From contig NZ_BSPC01000075.1 of assembly GCF_030160835.1 (NCBI RefSeq), positions 62,001 to 126,000 on the forward strand: a stretch of 64,000 nucleotides of DNA. The letters are read 5' to 3'. Shown piece after piece: positions 17,316 through 26,476 of the stretch. How positions within the stretch are numbered: position 1 is the first letter of the stretch; every line of letters begins with the position of its first letter. A program made the position numbers and the translations under genes. This DNA comes from Labrys miyagiensis (GTDB lineage Bacteria > Pseudomonadota > Alphaproteobacteria > Rhizobiales > Labraceae). The notes beneath the pieces are model-generated. The model was not told the DNA's origin. It saw nothing but the letters and a program-made list of their open reading frames with translations, and did no database searches.

Positions 17316-18512
17316 ATGGCCCGTTTCAATATCCAGCGCGTGCGAGAGGCCGAGCGCGCACGTATCGATGAAGCCCACCGCGCCACGCTGCGGCGGGCGA
17401 GGCCGCAGGCAAGGCATGGGCAGAACCTGCGGCTCGCCCTCGCGGAGGCCGAGCGTGGCTTCAGTTCCAGCATTATCCGCGATCCCGGTGACTGGCATCC
17501 GCAGCTGAAAACGCGCGACCTGGCGCGCCTGCGGCTGGCGGCGGCCCGCCATCTCTTTGCCCGCTATCCCGTGCCGGCCCCGCTGGAGCGGATCTGGCAG
17601 GAGGAGGGCACGGGCCTGACGACCGCCGAGATTGCCGAGCGCAAGCGTTGGTACATCGCGGTGGCGCAGGGCGGCTCGCTCTACAAGGCCTATGCGAGCA
17701 ATTGGCTGTCGCGCAAGGAGGTGCACCTCTTCCTCAACCCGCCGGGCGATCTTTCCTTCAACGAGGCGCTCTGGCAGGCGGTGGCGCGTTCCTACACGGA
17801 TGATGTCGGCCTGGCGCTGCGCATCGCCCGTTCGAAGATCGCGCGTATGCTGCGCAACGCCTTCGCCTTCTGGCGCGAGGTGGCGCGCTTCTTCTGCGTG
17901 CATCCGGCGCCGCTCGAGGAGATCGACGATCTCTGCGATTTCCTGGCGGCGCGGCACGGCGAGGATCCGGCCTACAGCCTGAAGGGGCGCACGCCGGTCT
18001 CGCTGCGTCGGCAGATGCATGCATGGCACCGCGAACTAGCGGAGATCCGTCGGGTCGAGGCCATCATGCGCCGTCAGGCCGAGCAGGTCCGGCTGGCCCA
18101 GCGTCGGGCCCGTGGCTTTGCTCCCGCCCCGCGGCTGGTCGATGCCAGCCAGTGGGACGGGGTGCGGCTGCAGGACTGGTTCTGGCAGCTGCCGGCCAAG
18201 GAAGCGCGCTTCAAGAAGGAGGAAGTGATGGTGGTGCAGCTACGCACGGCGGCCGATCTGGTGGCCGAGAGCGGGGCGATGCGCCATTGCGTGTCGAGCT
18301 ACGCCTTCAAATGCGCGGCCGGCAACGCCTCCATCTGGTCCCTGCGCCGGCGCAAGGCGCAGGGAGGCCTGGAGCGCATGCTGACCATCGAGCTCGATGG
18401 CCAGAACCGCGCCGTGCAGATCCGGGGCTTCGCCAACCGCCTCGCCATGCCCGGGGAGCGCGAGCTCCTCGCCCGCTGGGCGAAGGCGCGGAATCTCACG
18501 ATGCTGGTGTAG
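17316..18512 (+). CDS. PcfJ domain-containing protein
   Basis: A 398-residue protein whose C-terminal part carries the PcfJ-type signature: ESGAMRHCVSSY near residues 316-328, then an ASIWSLRR strand and an AVQIRGFANR segment. The N-terminal half is basic and helical. PcfJ was first noted on conjugative plasmids and its molecular function is not established. Chromosomal copies in alphaproteobacteria are common, often near mobile-element remnants. The ATG at 17316 has no clear ribosome-binding site. No conjugation genes are nearby, so this looks like a stand-alone gene. Confidence 0.8.
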   Translation: MARFNIQRVREAERARIDEAHRATLRRARPQARHGQNLRLALAEAERGFSSSIIRDPGDWHPQLKTRDLARLRLAAARHLFARYPVPAPLERIWQEEGTGLTTAEIAERKRWYIAVAQGGSLYKAYASNWLSRKEVHLFLNPPGDLSFNEALWQAVARSYTDDVGLALRIARSKIARMLRNAFAFWREVARFFCVHPAPLEEIDDLCDFLAARHGEDPAYSLKGRTPVSLRRQMHAWHRELAEIRRVEAIMRRQAEQVRLAQRRARGFAPAPRLVDASQWDGVRLQDWFWQLPAKEARFKKEEVMVVQLRTAADLVAESGAMRHCVSSYAFKCAAGNASIWSLRRRKAQGGLERMLTIELDGQNRAVQIRGFANRLAMPGERELLARWAKARNLTMLV

Positions 18513-18607
18513 GACGGCTCCCGCGCACCGAATGACAGGTGCGCGGGGGTTCGCCTATTCTGGACCAATCGGTCTTCAACCGCCCGCCGCCATGCTCGCG
18601 TACGCCC

Positions 18608-19093
18608 TCACAGCCCCGAGGCGTTCACGATTACATAGGCCTCGCCGCCCTTGCGGTCGTGCCTGACCACATAGGTCTGGCCGTGCAGGGTGATAGTGAC
18701 GGGTGCGCCTGTGCTCAGGCCCGCCGCCGGCTTGCCGGAAACCTGAGCCACCAGGCTGGCGAATTGGGCTGCGACCTCCGGCCCCGGGTTGGCCTCGGCG
18801 GTGACGGCGCATTCCTTCTTGCCGCGCACCTGCAGGGAAAAGGAGCCGTCCGCCGCCATGCCGACCACGCTGGCGCCGAGGTCCATCTGCGGCTTCACGC
18901 CATATTTCTTCGCCGCCGCCATCGCCTTGTCGAAGGAGGGCGCGGTGGCCAGGCACGCATCGCGGAACAGCAGTACGGCCTTGTCGGTCACCGTCTGGGC
19001 AAGCGCAGGGGCGGGGAGCAGGGCCACGAAGGCGAGGGATGAGAGCATGGCCAGACGGCGGCTGCGGATGGATGGCGGAATGGACATGGACAT
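18608..19093 (-). CDS. Small exported protein of unknown function
   Basis: A 161-residue protein with a clear signal peptide (basic RSRRLAM start, hydrophobic core, cleavage after PALA). The mature part contains two cysteines (FRDACLAT and KKECAVT) that may form a disulfide and a central helix FDKAMAAAKKYG. It loosely resembles the NMCC_0638-like exported proteins of alphaproteobacteria, but I am not certain. AGGGGG lies seven bases upstream. First of a run of small exported proteins. Confidence 0.65.
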   Translation of the reverse strand: MSMSIPPSIRSRRLAMLSSLAFVALLPAPALAQTVTDKAVLLFRDACLATAPSFDKAMAAAKKYGVKPQMDLGASVVGMAADGSFSLQVRGKKECAVTAEANPGPEVAAQFASLVAQVSGKPAAGLSTGAPVTITLHGQTYVVRHDRKGGEAYVIVNASGL

Positions 19094-19196
19094 CGACAGG
19101 CCCCCTGATGCGTGGGGCGCGACCTAATCATGATGCAACCGCGCAGGGAAGGGGCCAAGCGTCTCATGCACAGGCGTGAGCCAGCGAACCCTCATG

Positions 19197-19583
19197 CTAA
19201 AGCTGCGCCTCGATGGCGGCCTTGTCGATGACCGACCACACCTGCACGATCTTTCCGGCGCGAAATTCGTAGAAGACATTCTCGCTGAAGCAGACTTTCT
19301 TCCCATTCACGGGAAGGCCGAGAAAGATGCCCCTTGGGCTGCAGTCGAACGCCAGCCGGCACGCGATATAGGGCGGATCCGAGGTCAGCAGCCGGATGTT
19401 GAAATGAAGGTCGGGGATATCGCGGAAATCCTGTTCCAGCATCGCCCGATAGCCCGCCAGGCCGAGCGGGCGGTCGTTGTGCTGCGCCTTCTCGTCGACG
19501 AACTGGCCCAGCCTCGGCCAGTCCTGCGCGTTCAGGCAGGCGATGTAGCCCCGGTAGATGTCGGCGAGATCGGTCCTGGTCAT
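19197..19583 (-). CDS. NTF2-like / SnoaL-type ester cyclase family protein
   Basis: A 128-residue protein of the NTF2-like cone fold, closest to SnoaL-type ester cyclases: DLADIYRGYIACLNAQDWPRL, then the conserved GLAGYRAMLEQDFRDIPDLHF and the ENVFYEFRAGKIVQVWSVID ending. Such proteins bind small hydrophobic ligands and some cyclise or hydrate polyketides; the role here is unknown. The start at 19583 matches the family N-terminus; an in-frame extension to 19664 adds 27 residues without family similarity. Confidence 0.82.
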   Translation of the reverse strand: MTRTDLADIYRGYIACLNAQDWPRLGQFVDEKAQHNDRPLGLAGYRAMLEQDFRDIPDLHFNIRLLTSDPPYIACRLAFDCSPRGIFLGLPVNGKKVCFSENVFYEFRAGKIVQVWSVIDKAAIEAQL

Positions 19584-19730
19584 GGAGAGCGTTTCCGTGC
19601 CTGTACGATAAAAGTCCCGCGCTGCCTCACAACTGTCATGCGCAGCTTCCATGCGATGCTGCAAGAAGGTGCCGGCGGAACTGGCTGTACCGCTCCTATA
19701 ATGTCTCGTCTTTCCCTACGCCGCCCTTGG

Positions 19731-20132
19731 CTACCGGTGCGCAGGCCTTGCTGCCATTCCAATAGGCGCCCAGTCCCGGGCGACGATGCTGGCGGCCCAT
19801 TCGCCTTTGAAGCTGCAGTGGCTGGGATCGAAATTCATGCCGAGCGGGCCGGTGCCGTAGCTGTCGTGCCAGAGGCAGGTCACCGTCAGGCCCTCGATGC
19901 GGCAGGCGTCGAGCCTGCCGGTGGCCGTGCTGCCGTCGAGATCCTCGAAGCTGTAACGGCCGGTCAATAAACCACCTGCTGCCTCCAGCGTGGTGGTGCT
20001 CGGCGTGTCCCGGCCGCTGCTCCACAACGAGCCGCCATAGGTGCCCGCAAAAGCGGCGGGACCGGTGGGTGGCGGGCCGCCGGCGATGGCCACGAGCAGC
20101 AGGCCGGAAAGGGCGAGGGGTGTGACGTTCAT
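19731..20132 (-). CDS. Small exported protein, possibly frameshifted near the C-terminus
   Basis: A 133-residue protein with a short signal peptide and a beta-rich mature part (FAGTYGGSLWSS, TGRYSFEDLDGS, CRIEGLTVTCLWHDSYG). GGAGAGG precedes the ATG. The last ~17 residues look atypical, whereas the overlapping frame from about 19790 encodes LGAYWNGSKACAP, a more natural ending for this kind of beta-sandwich protein. A one-base shift near 19785 would join the two. The family is not recognised. Confidence 0.6.
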   Translation of the reverse strand: MNVTPLALSGLLLVAIAGGPPPTGPAAFAGTYGGSLWSSGRDTPSTTTLEAAGGLLTGRYSFEDLDGSTATGRLDACRIEGLTVTCLWHDSYGTGPLGMNFDPSHCSFKGEWAASIVARDWAPIGMAARPAHR

Positions 20133-20333
20133 GGGGTCCTCTCCACGAGACAGGGCCGCTTGTCAGCCGGAGCGCGTGCCCGTGGGGGCGGGCCGGCAGC
20201 CATCGCAACCTGTGCTTGCGGTCTTCTCAGTTTCCTAAATGGAAATCTATAAAACATTGCGTCAGCCTGCAGTTCATTATTGGCGAAAACGTAGCTTATG
20301 CTCGGATGGCGCCACCTTTTTAGGATGGCAATC

Positions 20334-20753
20334 ATGACGCGCGTATCTGTCTTTGGGCTTCTCGTGGCTAGCGCTGCGGCGATGGCGCTTGCTCTTGTGG
20401 GGCCAGCATCGGCAGGCGGCATGACCCGCAGCGCCGCGCGCGGCAAGGCGACGCCGATGGAGCCGCTGTTCGCCTGGACACGCGAAACCTGCGCCATCTA
20501 TCCCGTCCAGAACGTCAGGATCGAGCAGCAGCCGCAGCATGGCACGGCCAGCATTGCGACGGTGAATGTCAAGCTGCCGGCCTCCTTCGGCGTCTGCGCG
20601 GGCACCAATGTCGACATGCCCTGGGTGGTCTACCAATCGGCGGGGACTTTCAGCGGCGCCGACCATTTCACCGTCTCCTGGGTGTCGCATGCCACGGTGC
20701 TGGAAAACACCAGCCGCTACCAGTTCTACGACGTCGCGGTAACGGTGAGATAG
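20334..20753 (+). CDS. Small exported protein of unknown function
   Basis: A 139-residue protein with a signal peptide ending at GPASAGG. The mature part has two cysteines (RETCAIYP and GVCAGT) and ends in an all-beta segment (SGADHFTVSW ... YDVAVTVR) reminiscent of Ig-like domains in bacterial surface proteins. The ATG at 20334 is chosen because AGGA lies eight bases upstream and the signal peptide then starts directly; an ATG at 20298 is the alternative. No homologous function recognised. Confidence 0.65.
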   Translation: MTRVSVFGLLVASAAAMALALVGPASAGGMTRSAARGKATPMEPLFAWTRETCAIYPVQNVRIEQQPQHGTASIATVNVKLPASFGVCAGTNVDMPWVVYQSAGTFSGADHFTVSWVSHATVLENTSRYQFYDVAVTVR

Positions 20754-20949
20754 GGGATGCCGGACAAAGTCGAACCGCGGCACCGTTGCCGGCTGGGGGT
20801 CTTCGCGGATTATTTCTTAACGGCAAAGAAGGCTCCACCCGTGCCCTTCGTCACAGCAGCCCACCACTGCTTGTGCTAGCTCTTTGTCGTGCTAGGCTCT
20901 CGTTGAAATCCCAGCCTGCAAATCCTCCGATCCCGCCGGAGCCAGACCG

Positions 20950-22362
20950 ATGCTCAGATGGCTTGTGCCTGTCGCCTGCCTCGTCTTGATGGCGGCTGCT
21001 CTCCCGGTGCAGGCAAGCACGCAGCGCGATTGCGCCCAGAACGCCAATCCCCGGCTCGCCTTGCAGGCCTGCACAGCGATCATCGAGAAGGGCGGGCGCA
21101 ACCGCAACGAGACCGCCAACGCCTATCTCCTGCGCGGCAATGCCTATCTGGCGCAGGGCGAGTTCGATCCGGCGATCGCCGACTATGCCAAGGTGCTGGA
21201 GCTCCGGCCCGAGGATGCCAATGCCCTTCACGCCACCGGCCAGGCCTACAACGCCAAGGGCGATTACGACCGCGCCATCGCCAATTACGACAAAGCCATC
21301 GCCTTGCTGCCCAACGCCGTCTATTCCTATGTCGGCCGCAGCTTCGCCTATAATTCCAGGCGCGATTACGCCGCCGCCATCGCCGATTGCGAGAAGGGCA
21401 TCAAGCTCAAGCCCGATCTGCCGGATGCCTGGTTCGCCTGCGGGGAATCCTATCTGGCCATCGGCAACAAGGCCAAGGCGGAAGACGATTTCCAGGTGTC
21501 GATCGGGCTTTACCCGCCTGCCGATAGGGCGGGGGCGGCCTCGCGCATCGGCCAGATCGAGGCGAGCCTGGTGGCCCAGCAGCAGGCGAGTACCACGCCC
21601 GCCAAAACCACACCCGCAAAGCCGCAGGACGCCGGTACACCGGGGGCCGTGGCGAGCCCCGGGCGGCGCGTGGCGCTGGTGATCGGCAATTCCGCCTACC
21701 AGGCGGTGGCGCACCTGCCCAATCCCGCCGGGGATGCCGACCTGGTCGGCGCCGCCCTGCGCCAGGCGGGTGTGCAGGACGTCACCGTCGCCCATGACCT
21801 CGATCGCGGCGCCATGGTGGCGGCGCTGCGCGACTTCGCCGACAAGGCGGACGGCGCCGACTGGGCGATCATCTATTATGCCGGGCACGGCATCGAGGTC
21901 GACGGCGCCAATTACTTGATCCCGGTGGACGCGCGTCTTGTCAGCGACCGCGACGTGCCGGACGAGGCCGTGTCGCTCGACCGCCTGCTGAGTGCCATCC
22001 AGGGTGCGCACAAGCTGCGCCTGGTGGTGCTCGATGCCTGCCGCAACAACCCCTTCGTGGTGCAGATGAAGCTCGCCTCGGCCCGCCGCGCCATCGACAG
22101 GGGCCTCTCGCGCGTCGAGCCGGCCAACGCCACGCTGGTGGCCTATGCCGCCAAGGAGGGCACCACCGCCCTCGACGGCAACGGCGCCGACAGCCCCTTC
22201 GCGCTCGCCTTTGCCAGGCGCGTGGTGGAACCGGGCCTGGAGATCAACAAGATCTTCCGCTTCGTGCGCCAGGACGTGATGGACGAAACCGGCAACCAGC
22301 AGGAACCGTTCGTCTACGGCTCCCTGCCGCCGGAGGATTTCTATTTCGTATCGGGGAAGTAG
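20950..22362 (+). CDS. Exported TPR plus caspase (peptidase C14) protein
   Basis: A 470-residue protein with a signal peptide (1-22), four to five tetratricopeptide repeats (about 55-190), a Thr/Pro/Lys linker and a C-terminal caspase-fold domain. The catalytic dyad is visible as His313 in YYAGHG and Cys364 in LDACRNN. Bacterial periplasmic caspase-like proteins with TPRs are widespread in Hyphomicrobiales; their substrates are unknown and they prefer basic P1 residues when active. GGAG lies eight bases before the ATG. It is monocistronic and followed by a REP-like pair. Confidence 0.9.
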   Translation: MLRWLVPVACLVLMAAALPVQASTQRDCAQNANPRLALQACTAIIEKGGRNRNETANAYLLRGNAYLAQGEFDPAIADYAKVLELRPEDANALHATGQAYNAKGDYDRAIANYDKAIALLPNAVYSYVGRSFAYNSRRDYAAAIADCEKGIKLKPDLPDAWFACGESYLAIGNKAKAEDDFQVSIGLYPPADRAGAASRIGQIEASLVAQQQASTTPAKTTPAKPQDAGTPGAVASPGRRVALVIGNSAYQAVAHLPNPAGDADLVGAALRQAGVQDVTVAHDLDRGAMVAALRDFADKADGADWAIIYYAGHGIEVDGANYLIPVDARLVSDRDVPDEAVSLDRLLSAIQGAHKLRLVVLDACRNNPFVVQMKLASARRAIDRGLSRVEPANATLVAYAAKEGTTALDGNGADSPFALAFARRVVEPGLEINKIFRFVRQDVMDETGNQQEPFVYGSLPPEDFYFVSGK

Positions 22363-22365
22363 CCG

Positions 22366-22557
22366 GGAGCGCAACTGGGAGCGCGGACGTCTCGTCCGCT
22401 CTGGAACCGCGCCGCCGAAGGATGGAGCGTGGCCTATCCGTGAGGTCACGCCCAAAGACAGGAACGACCTTTGACCCAAGCTTAGTAAACCCCCCGAACT
22501 CACCGCTTCAAGAGCGGACAAGATGTCCGCGCTCCCAGGGACGCGCTCCCAGGGTGA
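22366..22557. repeat. Inverted REP-like pair (GCGGACGTCTCGTCCGC)
   Basis: GAGCGCGGACGTCTCGTCCG near 22380-22400 and the inverted unit AGAGCGGACAAGATGTCCGC near 22510-22530 bracket about 100 bases. They lie between convergent genes and could serve as terminators for both. No gene is seen in the spacer. Confidence 0.7.
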
Positions 22558-22566
22558 CGCTCCAGC

Positions 22567-23127
22567 TTACCGCTTGCAGCGCCACATGCGGTGATTGCCC
22601 TTCATGTAATAGACGCGGGTGCAACTGGCGGGATTGACGGCGTGTTGCCGGGACTCGGGGTGGTCGGCGGCGGCCGGCCTGCCCGGCGGCGTGGGCGGGG
22701 CGGAGGCGCTGGCGGTTGCGTTCGCTGGCGGGGCTTCGGCGCTCTGATCCGGGGTAGACGTGTCATCGGCACCCGCGGGCGCCACCGGCAGCAGGCGCTG
22801 CAGGCCATCGACGCGCGGATTCACCACGACGAAGATCTTGTCGGCCTCGACCGGGCTGCAGGTGATGGAGGCGATGTTCTCGAGCGCCGTCATCTGGCCG
22901 ATGGCCATCGCCGCCTGCTCCGGCGCCACCGGCAGCGGCCCGCGTTCGATGCGCATCAGGCCGAGATTGGCCGAGACCAGCGCGCGCTTGACGCCATTGC
23001 AGGTCATCTCGTCAGCCCGGACGGCGGGCGCAAGCACCATCCCGCCGCAGGCCAGGGCAATCGCAATCGCAAGGCCGGCGCCCTTCAGCCGGATGCGGGG
23101 AACCACAAAGCTTCCGTAAGGGATCAT
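22567..23127 (-). CDS. Exported protein of unknown function
   Basis: A 186-residue protein beginning at ATG 23127 (GGAAGG four bases upstream; an in-frame extension to 23151 is possible). It has a signal peptide cleaved near AVRADEM and a mature helical domain with DEMTCNGVKRALVSANLG and SITCSPVEADKIFVVVN, the two cysteines probably paired. An Ala/Pro-rich linker follows, then a basic tail with CTRVYYMKGNHRMWRCKR. No family recognised. Confidence 0.65.
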   Translation of the reverse strand: MIPYGSFVVPRIRLKGAGLAIAIALACGGMVLAPAVRADEMTCNGVKRALVSANLGLMRIERGPLPVAPEQAAMAIGQMTALENIASITCSPVEADKIFVVVNPRVDGLQRLLPVAPAGADDTSTPDQSAEAPPANATASASAPPTPPGRPAAADHPESRQHAVNPASCTRVYYMKGNHRMWRCKR

Positions 23128-23213
23128 GCTGCCTTCCGACCTCACAGACAACGCACTATACTCGGCGCGGCTTCGCGATGCCAGTGAGCAGGAAGGAGGG
23201 GGAAGCCACGGCC

Positions 23214-23507
23214 CTAAACCACATCGAAAGCCGGATGAAATTCCACCGCGCCCCGCAGCGCTTCACCCTGGAACACCAGCCGCTGCAGGGCGGTGGAGCC
23301 CGGCAGCGCGACCTGCGTCAGCATGGTTATGTCTGCCTTTGCCCCGCTGGCGCTATCGGCGAGCTGGATGAGACCGTCTGCTTCATACGGGCCGACATTG
23401 AGATTATTGTGAATGATCGCATTGAAATCGGCGAGGCAATCGGCAGAAGCGGCCACGGGTGAAAGAACGTAAAGACCACAGACCGCTATCTGCAGAAAGA
23501 AGCGCAT
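23214..23507 (-). CDS. Small exported protein of unknown function
   Basis: A 97-residue protein with a typical signal peptide cleaved after SPVAASA, leaving a mature protein of about 75 residues (DCLADFNAIIHNNLNVGPYE at its start). GGAGAGG is seven bases before the ATG. It is similar in type to its minus-strand neighbours. No function can be given. Confidence 0.6.
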   Translation of the reverse strand: MRFFLQIAVCGLYVLSPVAASADCLADFNAIIHNNLNVGPYEADGLIQLADSASGAKADITMLTQVALPGSTALQRLVFQGEALRGAVEFHPAFDVV

Positions 23508-23622
23508 TTTTGCATCCTCTCCATTGGTCGGGGACCCGACAACGTCTCAGCCGGCTCGTCTGGGTGACTCCCCCACCGCCAAGCGATAGAACAGAGCGGA
23601 ATTCCATTCTGGGCTGCGCATC

Positions 23623-24441
23623 ATGGATGTACTCGGCGCTTTTCCCTCCCGTCCCTTGAGCGTGAACCGCCTCGGTGCCAGCCGCGCTACCGGATGGAGC
23701 GCTGTCCTCGCCGGGCTGGTGCTGGCCGGTGTGGTGTGGTGGTGGCAGGCCGAGGATCTCTGGCGGGACTATCGGATCAGCCAGCATTACGAGGTCGCCT
23801 CGGATGCGGAGATCTCGAACGCGCGGTGCCGGACCTACAAGGCCATCCTGACCGATTGCGCCGCCACCATCACCACCGCGGACGGGGCGCAAAGCAGGGT
23901 CAGCATGACGTTCGTTGATTTCCTTGCTGGTGATTATGAGACCGGCGTCGTGCGCTCGCTCGACGATCCGAAGCTGCTGACGCTGCAATTGGGCGTCGAA
24001 AACATGACCGACCGTGTCCTCACCTTTCTTGGATTTCTCGGCCTCTTCGTGGCCGCCGCATTCGGAGGTCTCGTCATGGTGCTGCGGACGGGCGCCCTGA
24101 AGCGGGCGGTGGCGGTGCCTTCGACGATGAAACCGGTTATCGTCGATGTGCTGGGACAGACCCGGACCTGGCTGAATACCACTGTGAAATATCGCTATTC
24201 GCTCGATGGCAAGATACGCAAGGCGGCGGGCATCCTCGGGAAGAATGAAAGCCCGTTCTTCGTCGACACGGGCAAAAGCAAGGCGCTGGCCGTCATCCCT
24301 GCCGCGATATCGGCGCCGATCCTGCTCGACGACCAGCTCGAGATGCTGGATCTCACCACTCAGGAGCGCGCCGCGATCCGGGGGGTGGTGTCACCGCCGA
24401 GCGGGGTGGATATCGGGTTTGACCGCAGCTATCGCTGGTGA
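23623..24441 (+). CDS. Membrane protein with two transmembrane helices, unknown function
   Basis: A 272-residue protein with membrane segments at about residues 27-43 (WSAVLAGLVLAGVVWWW) and 131-150 (FLGFLGLFVAAAFGGLVMVL). The ~85-residue loop between them contains two cysteines (ARCRTYKAILTDCAA) and is probably periplasmic. The ~110-residue C-terminal domain (VIVDVLGQTRTWLNTTVKYRYSL) is probably cytoplasmic. The arrangement resembles DUF3592-type proteins, but the match is weak. Start codon context is poor. Confidence 0.65.
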   Translation: MDVLGAFPSRPLSVNRLGASRATGWSAVLAGLVLAGVVWWWQAEDLWRDYRISQHYEVASDAEISNARCRTYKAILTDCAATITTADGAQSRVSMTFVDFLAGDYETGVVRSLDDPKLLTLQLGVENMTDRVLTFLGFLGLFVAAAFGGLVMVLRTGALKRAVAVPSTMKPVIVDVLGQTRTWLNTTVKYRYSLDGKIRKAAGILGKNESPFFVDTGKSKALAVIPAAISAPILLDDQLEMLDLTTQERAAIRGVVSPPSGVDIGFDRSYRW

Positions 24442-24494
24442 TCGAGGTGAAGCCCGCAAGGCTTGGAACTAGCGGCCCGCCTTCTGCGCTTCCT

Positions 24495-24752
24495 AAGGCG
24501 GAAAGCGTTTCTCTGGCCATGGGCCAACCGCGATCACGGTCAGGGCGGTTATGCCGAAGCCACCGAAGCCCAGCACGTCCTCGATCAAGTTGATCGTGGA
24601 ATCGGCAAACCAGTGATCGGCCATGAAAAAAGGTCCCCAGAACGGCCAGGCCCGCAAGCGCGATCCCGGTGGCCAGGTTCTGCCGGCAGGCCCACGGCGT
24701 ATGCTCGCTTGAAGACGAGTTGGCTGAGACCGCCGAACAGGAACATGCGCCC
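24495..24752 (-). pseudogene. Degraded small membrane-protein gene (three-frame fragments)
   Basis: On the minus strand, coherent peptide segments run through three frames in order: MFLFGGLSQLVFKRAYAVG, then NLATGIALAGLAVLGTFF, then WFADSTINLIEDVLGFGGFG. Together they read like one small membrane protein broken by at least two frameshifts. No intact frame exists and the family is not identified. The rest of the gap 24442-24892 shows nothing else. Confidence 0.45.
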
Positions 24753-24892
24753 CGAGCCGGGGAAATGGAGTCAAACCCACCTCCCCCTTAGGGGTATCAT
24801 CAAACCGCAATGGATATCGTGCCGGGCGGGGTCCTGTCGTGCTATCACAACTCGCGGTTTAGTCCATCGCAGGCCACTCTGGAGAGTACCCT

Positions 24893-25966
24893 ATGGACGA
24901 TACGATTGAGCTGTCTTCAACCAAAGAGCCGTCCTCGATCCCCGACAGTCCCGCAAGCGAGGCGCCGCCTGCGCATGTCCAGTTGATCCAGATGGTGACG
25001 GGCCACTGGGTCTCCAGCGTGATCTATGCGGCGGCAAAGCTGGATCTGGCCGATCATCTGGCCGCGGGCCCCCGCAGCGCCGAGGAACTGGCCGGCCCGC
25101 TCGGCGCCCATGCGCCCTCGCTTCACCGCTTCATGCGCTGCCTGGCCGGCCTCGGCGTTCTGTCCGAGCGTCCCGGGCAAAGGTTCGCCCTGACGGATCT
25201 CGGAGAGGCGCTGAAGACCGGTGCGCCGGGTTCGGCGCGGGCCTCGATCCTCACCATCGGGAGCCCGTGGTTCGGCGGTGCCTTCGACGAGATCGTCTAC
25301 TCGATCCAGACCGGCAAGACGGGGTTCGAGAAGACCCAGGGCATGCCGGCGTTCGAATACCTCTCCCGGCATCCGGAAGCCGCCTCCCTGTTCAGCGAGA
25401 CGATGGTGGGGGTTCACGGCCAGGAGCCGCCGGCCGTCGCCGAGGCCTATGACTTTTCGGCCTTCCACACCGTCGTCGATGTCGGCGGCGCCACCGGCAA
25501 TCTGCTCGCTGCCATCCTGGCACGGCATCAGGGCCCGCGCGGCATCCTGTTCGACAGGCCCTATGTGGTGGGCGATGCAACGGCCTTGCTCGAAGCGAGG
25601 GGCGTGGCCGACCGCGTGACCATCGAGGCCGGCGATTTCTTCGAGACAGTCCCTGCTGGCGCCGACGCCTATGTCCTGTCCCACATCATCCACGACTGGA
25701 ACGAGGCGCAGTGCCTCGCCATCCTCGCCCGGGTTCGCAAGGCCATGAAGCCGGAGGGACGCCTCCTGCTCGTCGAGATGGTGCTGCCCGCCGGGGACAC
25801 GCCCCATTTCGGCAAGCTGCTCGACATGGTGATGCTCGTGCTGCCCGGCGGCCAGGAGCGCACGGAGGAGGAATACCGTCCTCTGCTCGCCAAAGCCGGC
25901 TTCCGTCTCACGCGGGTGATTCCGACCCATTCCGCGGTGAGCATCGTGGAGGCGGTCCAGGCCTAG
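24893..25966 (+). CDS. O-methyltransferase (acetylserotonin/COMT-like, SAM-dependent)
   Basis: A 357-residue protein of the plant-type O-methyltransferase family. An N-terminal winged-helix dimerisation domain (VSSVIYAAAKLDLADHLA ... LHRFMRCLAGLGVL) is followed by a Rossmann methyltransferase domain with VDVGGATGNLLAA for SAM binding near residue 197 and the catalytic base His267 in HIIHDW. Relatives methylate hydroxyl groups of polyketides, phenolics or N-acylated amines. The ATG has GGAGAG seven bases upstream. The TAG stop is the first three bases of the adjoining type 2 repeat. The substrate is unknown and no biosynthetic cluster surrounds it. Confidence 0.88.
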   Translation: MDDTIELSSTKEPSSIPDSPASEAPPAHVQLIQMVTGHWVSSVIYAAAKLDLADHLAAGPRSAEELAGPLGAHAPSLHRFMRCLAGLGVLSERPGQRFALTDLGEALKTGAPGSARASILTIGSPWFGGAFDEIVYSIQTGKTGFEKTQGMPAFEYLSRHPEAASLFSETMVGVHGQEPPAVAEAYDFSAFHTVVDVGGATGNLLAAILARHQGPRGILFDRPYVVGDATALLEARGVADRVTIEAGDFFETVPAGADAYVLSHIIHDWNEAQCLAILARVRKAMKPEGRLLLVEMVLPAGDTPHFGKLLDMVMLVLPGGQERTEEEYRPLLAKAGFRLTRVIPTHSAVSIVEAVQA

Positions 25967-26068
25967 AGCAAAATGTGTTCAGGTAGGAGCGGATTTCGAA
26001 ATTAACTCACTGGTATCAAAAGCATTTTGCGATTCCTGGTGCTTCGATCTGAAAGTAAATCGCTCTAG
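25964..26068. repeat. Intergenic repeat type 2, copy 2
   Basis: Full-length 105-base element running from TAGAGCAAAATG to AATCGCTCTA. Its first bases supply the stop codon of the methyltransferase gene, as copy 5 does for the lipoprotein gene at 55814. Confidence 0.85.
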
Positions 26069-26206
26069 GCCGCTGGATCGTGACTACCGCGCCATAGGCG
26101 CGTCAGGAGGGGCATTTGCGGCATGGCAGGCGGTCCCAGCGCCGAACCTTGCTGCCAGACCGCGAATTCGACCCCGGCAACAAGTGAAAAAGTGAGGGAG
26201 GTTCTG

Positions 26207-26476
26207 ATGACGACCTTGTTCGTAAGGCACGCAGTTTCGGATTATGCGAGTTGGCGTAAAGTCTATGACGCCTTTGCCGATTTCCAGCAGGCCAATGGCG
26301 TAACGGCGGAGGCGGTCTATCAAGCCCTCGATGATCCCAACGACGTCACCGTGACCCACGATTTCGCGACACTCGAGGCCGCTCAGGCCTTCACCAAGCT
26401 CGATGAGCTGAGAACGGCGATGCAAAGCGGTGGTGTCGTGGGAACGCCGACGGTCTGGTTCACCAACAAGGTCTGA
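26207..26476 (+). CDS. Small ferredoxin-like alpha+beta barrel protein
   Basis: An 89-residue protein starting TTLFVRHAVSDYASWRKVYDAF, with the beta-alpha-beta layout of dimeric alpha/beta barrel proteins (antibiotic-monooxygenase or cyclase-like; related to DUF1330-type sequences). GGGAGG lies just before ATG 26207; an in-frame extension to 26123 is not family-like. These small proteins often act as heme- or substrate-binding oxygenases, but no activity can be assigned here. Confidence 0.75.
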   Translation: MTTLFVRHAVSDYASWRKVYDAFADFQQANGVTAEAVYQALDDPNDVTVTHDFATLEAAQAFTKLDELRTAMQSGGVVGTPTVWFTNKV

